The position numbers were made by a program, and so were the translations under genes. Below the pieces are notes generated by a model that worked only from the letters and a program-made list of their open reading frames with translations, had not been told where the DNA came from and did not search any database. Positions 6,075-9,585 of a stretch of DNA of 9,585 nucleotides are shown here, in pieces. Position 1 is the stretch's first letter; the number at the start of each line of letters is the position of its first letter. The DNA is taken from positions 1 through 9,585 of the forward strand of contig JAIELR010000173.1 in the NCBI GenBank assembly GCA_019752835.1. The letters run 5' to 3'. This DNA comes from Gammaproteobacteria bacterium. GTDB lineage: Bacteria > Pseudomonadota > Gammaproteobacteria > UBA1113.

Positions 6075-7055
6075 ATGCAATCTACTGATGCATATCCATA
6101 TAAAGTAAACTTTAGCCCGTCAATACAGGATTATATCGTGGGTATTATCCGCACACAGCACGACAAGTTCGTTAAGTCCATGATGCAACACCCAGAGGTT
6201 GCCAGAGATTTTTTCAACGCTCATTTGTCGCCAGAAATACTTGAGAAAATGGATTTATCGACCATCAAAATGGAAGCCGTTAGTTTTATTGATCCAGAGC
6301 TTCGAGAGCATGAAAGCGATTTAATCTTTAGTACCGACTTGGTCAACAAAGAGAAAGCCTTACTTTACGTTCTCATCGAACACCAAAGTAGACCTGATCG
6401 CCTGATGGCCTTCAGAATGCAGTTTTATTTGATGCAAGCATTAAAACGTCACGTCATCCAAAACAAAGGCAATCCGTTACCTCTGCCCTTGATCTGGCCT
6501 GTGTTGCTATATAATGGTAAGCGACCTTACCGCTACAGCCGAGATATGTTTTCTCTCTTTGGTGACTTAGAGCCACTGGCGCGAAAGGCCTTTTTAGAGC
6601 CCTTTACGCTAATCGATGTAGGACAAATTCCAAAAGAGGATATTCGCAAGCATCAATTGGCTGGGCTGATGGAGCTAAGCCTTTGCCACGCCGATTTGCG
6701 CAATTTGGTGGACGAAATGAGCCAGTTTGGGCTTATTTGTCAAGATCTACGCATTGAAATTACTCACGAAATTGTCGAGGTTGTGGTACAATACTGCATG
6801 AAAAAGCGCAAATTTAGTCCAGAACAAGTTGGCGAATATATTCAAATTATTGAACAAACCTTACCAGAGAACACGGGAGAAGTCGCGATGAATATTGCAC
6901 AAGCCTTTGAAGCAAAAGGTAAAGCAGAAGGTGTGACCAATGCTCTTTTGGCAATGGAATTATTAGAGCAAGGCAAATCCTTAGAGGAAGTAGAGAGGCA
7001 GACAGACATTAGTATTGAAATACTCAAAAAAATGAGTGCGCATTTGTCTCATTGA
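6075..7055 (+). CDS. Rpn family recombination-promoting nuclease/putative transposase (YhgA-like, Transposase_31)
   Basis: 326 residues. Family members are PD-(D/E)XK-type DNases linked to RecA-independent recombination and, in recent work, to phage defence. Seen: the family opening, PEVARDFFNAHLSPEIL (residues 40-56), then LSTIKMEAVSFIDPELRE (61-78). The nuclease core follows, with SDLIF (81-85; Asp82) and YVLIEHQS (98-105; Glu102 and Gln104), followed by SRPDRLMAFRMQFYLM. WPVLLYNG (141-148) is also typical. The C-terminal tail has the family's helix-turn-like segment (LLEQGKSLEEVERQTDISIE). The catalytic residues appear intact, so it may be active. A TTG at 6042 extends the frame 11 codons, but ATG 6075 gives the usual N-terminus; neither has a clear ribosome binding site. 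The stop overlaps the start of a second C-terminal fragment. Confidence 0.88.
   Translation: MQSTDAYPYKVNFSPSIQDYIVGIIRTQHDKFVKSMMQHPEVARDFFNAHLSPEILEKMDLSTIKMEAVSFIDPELREHESDLIFSTDLVNKEKALLYVLIEHQSRPDRLMAFRMQFYLMQALKRHVIQNKGNPLPLPLIWPVLLYNGKRPYRYSRDMFSLFGDLEPLARKAFLEPFTLIDVGQIPKEDIRKHQLAGLMELSLCHADLRNLVDEMSQFGLICQDLRIEITHEIVEVVVQYCMKKRKFSPEQVGEYIQIIEQTLPENTGEVAMNIAQAFEAKGKAEGVTNALLAMELLEQGKSLEEVERQTDISIEILKKMSAHLSH
6858..6930 (+). repeat. 73-base direct repeat, copy 1 (inside the Rpn gene)
   Basis: It matches 7055-7127 at 63 of 73 positions by my count, with a period of 197 bases. It encodes TLPENTGEVAMNIAQAFEAK and the next few residues in the Rpn C-terminal region. Most differences are synonymous or conservative, so both copies were under protein-level selection for some time. 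Confidence 0.85.
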
Positions 7056-7264
7056 CCTTACCAGAGAATGTAGGAGAAATCGCGATGAATGTTGCACAAG
7101 CCTTTGAGGCAAAGGGTAGGGCAGAAGCTAAAGCAGAGACCATGAGTAAAATATTATGTGTTATCGAAATGTTAGAAAATGGTGCATCGATTGACAAAAT
7201 CGTGAAAGAGACCGACTTTACTAAAGACGAGATTAAAAGCTTAAAAGAGGCTTTGCTGTATTAA
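7055..7264 (+). pseudogene. 3' fragment of a second Rpn-family gene
   Basis: About 69 codons encoding another Rpn C-terminus: TLPENVGEIAMNVAQAFEAK, an alanine/lysine/glutamate-rich helix, then EMLENGASIDKIVKETDF and a final helix ending LLY. The first 73 bases form copy 2 of the direct repeat with 6858-6930; beyond that the two tails are homologous in protein but diverged in DNA. It is in a different frame from the intact gene, whose TGA stop (7053-7055) overlaps it, and has only a TTG (7052) as start, with no ribosome binding site. The nuclease core is absent. It is probably the remnant of an adjacent Rpn paralogue after recombination or deletion rather than a translated gene, though a small C-terminal product cannot be excluded. 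Confidence 0.7.
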
Positions 7265-7295
7265 CCAATAACGGCTTTTTTCGCATTAGTGAAGC

Positions 7296-7332
7296 GTAGC
7301 GCAGTCCAGGAGCACTCCGCAGATTGCGCTAC
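7296..7332. repeat. Inverted repeat GTAGCGCA / TGCGCTAC
   Basis: Arms 7296-7303 and 7325-7332 are perfect; three further pairs (one wobble) shorten the loop to about 15 bases. A second tiny palindrome, CTACGGTAG, follows at 7344-7352. The pair lies between the convergent Rpn fragment and the minus-strand genes, so it may be a bidirectional terminator without T run or a REP-like repeat. Confidence 0.5.
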
Positions 7333-7343
7333 TTTCATCTAGC

Positions 7344-7514
7344 CTACGGTAGAGCTACCTCATGCCGAAAATTAAGTTTTTCAGCTATTTGAACCATTTT
7401 TCGAGCAGCTCGCACCAATACTGAAAACGTATTGAATAAATGGTCATTAATTTCATCAGGCAATAAGTCATAAGTGACTAAGCAAATTGAATTAAGCAAA
7501 TAAATTAAATCCAT
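7344..7514 (-). CDS. Small hypothetical protein, 56 residues, doubtful
   Basis: No family recognised. From ATG 7514 the product begins MDLIYLLNSICLVTYDLL, contains DEINDHLFNTFSVLV and ARKMVQIAEKLN, and ends EVALP; it would be two helices. It starts 42 bases after the MaoC stop on the same strand, so it could be the last gene of that transcript. AAGGA lies 16 bases before the ATG, too far to be convincing, and immediately before a TTG five codons upstream. The stop codon falls in the small palindrome at 7344-7352. It may be a degraded gene end. Confidence 0.3.
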   Translation of the reverse strand: MDLIYLLNSICLVTYDLLPDEINDHLFNTFSVLVRAARKMVQIAEKLNFRHEVALP

Positions 7515-7555
7515 GAATTCAATACGCAAATCCTTATTTTTATATTATTGAGAAG

Positions 7556-8026
7556 TTAGATTGAGGCGGGTCTATCAAGAAAAAGTAATGTTCGCTTAAA
7601 AGAGGACACTAGAATATCATTCTGATTATATACTTGGTGTTTTAAACATCCTAGATTAGTTAATTTTTTTGAAAAATGATTATCTGGCATGTCAACTATT
7701 GTTTTAACATAAATGGACTCCATTATTTTAGTGGGTTTTAAAAAACGCACATCATCCATTGCTATTACTGTGCGCACGCTTCCCGCAATGAGATCATCTG
7801 CGAGGCCAATGGTAATGCTCAATAACAGAGGTGCAGGTATAATGCGCCAGCCCAAAGCATGTTTTTCTGCAAACGTACTATCTGTAAAAAGAGGATTAGT
7901 TAATCCTGTTATTTTAATAAAAGAAGTTACATCGGTATCTGTAATAAGTCGTCTTTTACTAAAAAAATGGTCACCTGCGACTAGATCTTGGTAGTATAAA
8001 ATTGTTGCTTCTTTTAAGGTACTCAT
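7556..8026 (-). CDS. MaoC-like hot-dog fold protein with substituted active-site residues
   Basis: 156 residues, the length of a single-domain MaoC or (R)-specific enoyl-CoA hydratase. Active family members hydrate 2-enoyl-CoA to (R)-3-hydroxyacyl-CoA, feeding fatty acid or polyhydroxyalkanoate metabolism in the cytosol. Seen: ITDTDVTSFIKITG (28-41), NPLFTDSTFAEK (44-55), the central helix region LLLSITIGLADDL (67-79), and the C-terminal strands VRFLKPTKIMESIYVKTIV (93-111). In the family the first segment reads G-D-x-N-P-x-H-x-D, where Asp and His are catalytic; here they are Leu42 and Phe47, and the usual His-Gly after the next strand is Pro-Ala (64-65). It therefore probably lacks hydratase activity and may bind acyl groups or be decaying. 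AGAGA precedes ATG 8026. A 68-codon ORF ends 12 bases upstream on the same strand. Confidence 0.75.
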   Translation of the reverse strand: MSTLKEATILYYQDLVAGDHFFSKRRLITDTDVTSFIKITGLTNPLFTDSTFAEKHALGWRIIPAPLLLSITIGLADDLIAGSVRTVIAMDDVRFLKPTKIMESIYVKTIVDMPDNHFSKKLTNLGCLKHQVYNQNDILVSSFKRTLLFLDRPASI

Positions 8027-8038
8027 AAAATTATCTCT

Positions 8039-8245
8039 TTATTTTTCATAATATTTATCCTGAAGTGTATCTTCATTTCCAAAAATCCTTATTAAATTGG
8101 ACGGGTTGATTATACGATACGATTTTTTTTGGCCGACCATAATAAGATATGCTTCAGTATCAAAAAAATCAATTAGGAATTGGCTATTGAGGGTGGGTTC
8201 CATCAGAGGGAGATAACCATTCTTTGATAAAACACGAATAAACAT
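8039..8245 (-). CDS. Hypothetical 68-residue ORF upstream of the MaoC-like gene
   Basis: No family recognised. The product starts MFIRVLSKNGYLPLMEP, has an acidic/aromatic middle (FLIDFFDTEAYLIMVGQ) and ends with SYRIINPSNLIRIFGNED and a charged tail. It overlaps the end of the ATPase gene by 62 bases in another frame and stops 12 bases before the MaoC start, suggesting translation from the same mRNA as MaoC. An in-frame stop lies four codons before the ATG, and there is no clear ribosome binding site. It does not resemble the missing PD-(D/E)XK domain of the ATPase, so it is not simply that gene continued after a frameshift. The part after residue 20 reads like real protein; the N-terminus may begin later, at ATG 8206. 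Confidence 0.4.
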   Translation of the reverse strand: MFIRVLSKNGYLPLMEPTLNSQFLIDFFDTEAYLIMVGQKKSYRIINPSNLIRIFGNEDTLQDKYYEK

Positions 8246-9446
8246 TTCGTACTTCTAAATTTGGCATTTGAAGTGTACATAAGAATAAGCCATCGTCAGT
8301 CAATTGTGCAGAAACGGCTTTAAGGTACCCGGTCATTAGTAAGAAACTCCAAATAATTGTTTCATTATTATTTAACTCAGAAAATGCAAATGCATCTGTT
8401 AATGGAATGTCAAAGGTATGGCCTGCCAATAAATGCTCAAAATCATGTTTAAAATTCACGCTGGATTCAAGCAATAGTTTTTTCACTAAGTCATTCTCAC
8501 TCGTATTGCTCCAATACGGTTGGCATTGACCCTGGTTTTTGATGCAATGAACGATTGACCATGGATTATAAAGCTCAACACCGTCAATTTGATAGCCATT
8601 GTACCAATGTTTAGCGTCATCTAATCGATTTGAAAGTCCTGATTTCTCAAACAATGTTTTGATTTCAGGCGCAGTGAATCCAAAATAAGAGCAATAGTCT
8701 TTACTGAACACAGAATACATTTGGATATTGTTCAATTCTGTATATAAGTTTTCTTTGGCAATGCACAAAATCCCTGTTAAAACAGCCTTTTCAAGATGTA
8801 AGTTACTTTTTAAAACGGGCGATAAAAAGCCTCGGACAAAATCGAGGGCTTGCTCATAATATCCATGCAAGTAAGCGGATTGTAAAGGTGCATCATATTC
8901 GTCGATGAGCAGAAAGGGTTTTTTGCCATAATGAGTATGTAAACATAAAGTTAAAAACTTTAATGATTTTTTGTAATCTATTTCATCGGCTGTACCCAAC
9001 ATTATTTTTTTAAAATCGTCTTTTTCATAATCGTTTAGATGAGGTGAATTCAGCACAAAACGATGCTCTTGATAGAGCTCTTTGATAAAATAAACGAAGT
9101 TTATATAAAAACTTGCGTAATTGGATTGATTTAAATCTTTGAGCGAGATAAAAATAACGGGATGTTGGCCTTGATGCGCCATGGCTTCAGGAATTTTTGT
9201 GATTTCAAGGCCATCAAACAAATTTTTCGTGGAAGCTCTCAAGACTTCAGGCGCAAAAAAATATTGAAGCATGGACAGATTAAAGCTCTTTCCAAAACGG
9301 TGAGGACGTATAATTTGGATGACCTGATTGGGATCGGATAATATGGCTTGAATAAACAAACTTTTATCCACAAAATCAAGTTGCTTCTCAACGACAGAGC
9401 CAAAATCATCGTAACCGACAAATAATCGCACAATTGTTCCCCACAT
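8184..9446 (-). CDS. AAA-ATPase-like protein (DUF1703 family type), C-terminal nuclease domain missing
   Basis: 420 residues matching the AAA-ATPase_like N-terminal domain that in full-length relatives (about 500-580 residues) precedes a PD-(D/E)XK nuclease domain (DUF1703). Seen: GYDDFGSVVEKQLDFVDKS (11-29), Walker A variant RPHRFGKSFNLSML (47-60), Walker B PFLLIDEYDAPLQSAY (177-192), TGILCIAKENLYTELNN (224-240), WYNGY (281-285), YNPWSI (293-298) and the domain end LQMPNLEVRNVYSCFIKEWL (392-411). Nine residues later a stop occurs, so the nuclease part is absent. The next ORF is unrelated to it. The ATPase domain itself looks complete, with the usual Arg-His/Arg-Phe-Gly-Lys-Ser loop. GAGG lies nine bases before ATG 9446. 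The cellular role of the family is not settled; a defence or mobile-element role is often suggested. This copy is either truncated and inactive or an ATPase-only form. Confidence 0.82.
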   Translation of the reverse strand: MWGTIVRLFVGYDDFGSVVEKQLDFVDKSLFIQAILSDPNQVIQIIRPHRFGKSFNLSMLQYFFAPEVLRASTKNLFDGLEITKIPEAMAHQGQHPVIFISLKDLNQSNYASFYINFVYFIKELYQEHRFVLNSPHLNDYEKDDFKKIMLGTADEIDYKKSLKFLTLCLHTHYGKKPFLLIDEYDAPLQSAYLHGYYEQALDFVRGFLSPVLKSNLHLEKAVLTGILCIAKENLYTELNNIQMYSVFSKDYCSYFGFTAPEIKTLFEKSGLSNRLDDAKHWYNGYQIDGVELYNPWSIVHCIKNQGQCQPYWSNTSENDLVKKLLLESSVNFKHDFEHLLAGHTFDIPLTDAFAFSELNNNETIIWSFLLMTGYLKAVSAQLTDDGLFLCTLQMPNLEVRNVYSCFIKEWLSPSDGTHPQ

Positions 9447-9518
9447 GGAAAAAAACCTCAGGTGCCCCAGTATTCAAAAGCCGAGGGATATATACTCTGC
9501 ACACTTCAATTCTGACTC
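9447..9518. other. Short upstream region of the ATPase gene
   Basis: 72 bases between the ATPase start and the hairpin cluster. It holds the GAGG ribosome binding site. No clear -35/-10 pair on the minus strand is seen, so the promoter may lie inside or beyond the repeat element. Confidence 0.4.
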
Positions 9519-9585
9519 GGGCCATCCATGGCCCTCACCCCTTCGGGGCGGCTTGCAGCCGTCAAAATTGGCTTCCCTGCCAATT
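9519..9585. repeat. Cluster of four adjacent short hairpins, REP-like element cut by the window edge
   Basis: Four back-to-back inverted repeats in 67 bases: GGGCCAT/ATGGCCC (9519-9525 and 9528-9534), CCCC/GGGG around TTC (9538-9548), GGCT/AGCC around TGC (9550-9560), and AATTGGC/GCCAATT around six bases (9566-9572 and 9579-9585). The segment is clearly more GC-rich than the genes beside it. This packing is typical of interspersed palindromic repeats present in many copies per genome; only this one copy is visible. It lies upstream of the ATPase gene and may end the transcript of whatever lies beyond. Confidence 0.6.

Noticed and set aside
7042..7070. A frameshift joining the Rpn gene to the following tail as one broken protein
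   Set aside because: The first tail is already complete to its stop, and the second repeats the same C-terminal region, so joining them would give two tails.
8184..8245. A simple frameshift as the cause of the short ATPase
   Set aside because: The overlapping frame does not encode PD-(D/E)XK features, so shifting frame does not restore the family's C-terminal domain.
1..9585. CRISPR array, tRNA, rRNA or an intact insertion sequence
   Set aside because: No regularly spaced repeats, no cloverleaf or rRNA-like segment, and no transposase with terminal inverted repeats and target duplication were seen; the Rpn gene has no such ends.

Overview
The window is moderately AT-rich bacterial DNA carrying a Gammaproteobacterial core-gene block (fur, bamE, gmk) next to a long accessory stretch. 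The accessory genes point to a bacterium living inside eukaryotic cells, most plausibly in the Legionellales. Two neighbouring proteins end in eukaryotic prenylation (CaaX) signals, CNIM and CSIM, and both are preceded by a direct-repeat operator of the PmrA type, the regulator that controls many Dot/Icm effector genes in Legionella. Rpn-type and DUF1703-type genes are also common in such genomes. The genus is an inference; no rRNA or tRNA is present to settle it.

Layout. Bases 1-256 (-) hold the 5' part of fur. A 60-base near-perfect palindrome with two face-to-face promoter candidates separates it from bamE (+), which is followed 18 bases later by gmk (+). A 22-base perfect palindrome closes the core block. 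Next come three genes on the minus strand: two paralogous CaaX proteins (1428-1985 and 2269-2880) and an 853-residue protein without recognisable family (3174-5735) made of degenerate repeats. Across a 339-base divergent spacer lies an Rpn-family nuclease/transposase-like gene (6075-7055, +), followed by a piece of a second Rpn 3' end. The last third, on the minus strand, holds a small doubtful ORF, a MaoC-fold protein whose catalytic dyad looks substituted, a 68-codon ORF, and a DUF1703-type AAA ATPase lacking its usual C-terminal nuclease domain. The window ends in a cluster of short hairpins that looks like an interspersed palindromic repeat.

How it fits together. The most interesting part is the CaaX pair. 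The genes share coding blocks (NW, LRRN, INExD, C-terminal CaaX), an operator (half-sites 11 bases apart, 30 bases before the -10 in both), a leader hairpin whose stem keeps pairing through base changes, and an identical AAGGAGGT ribosome binding site. This suggests duplication of a whole regulatory-plus-coding unit, with selection on both control and host lipidation. The 853-residue neighbour may be another secreted protein, but it lacks the operator and the CaaX box. The Rpn fragment, truncated ATPase and degenerate MaoC show a decaying, recombining flank.
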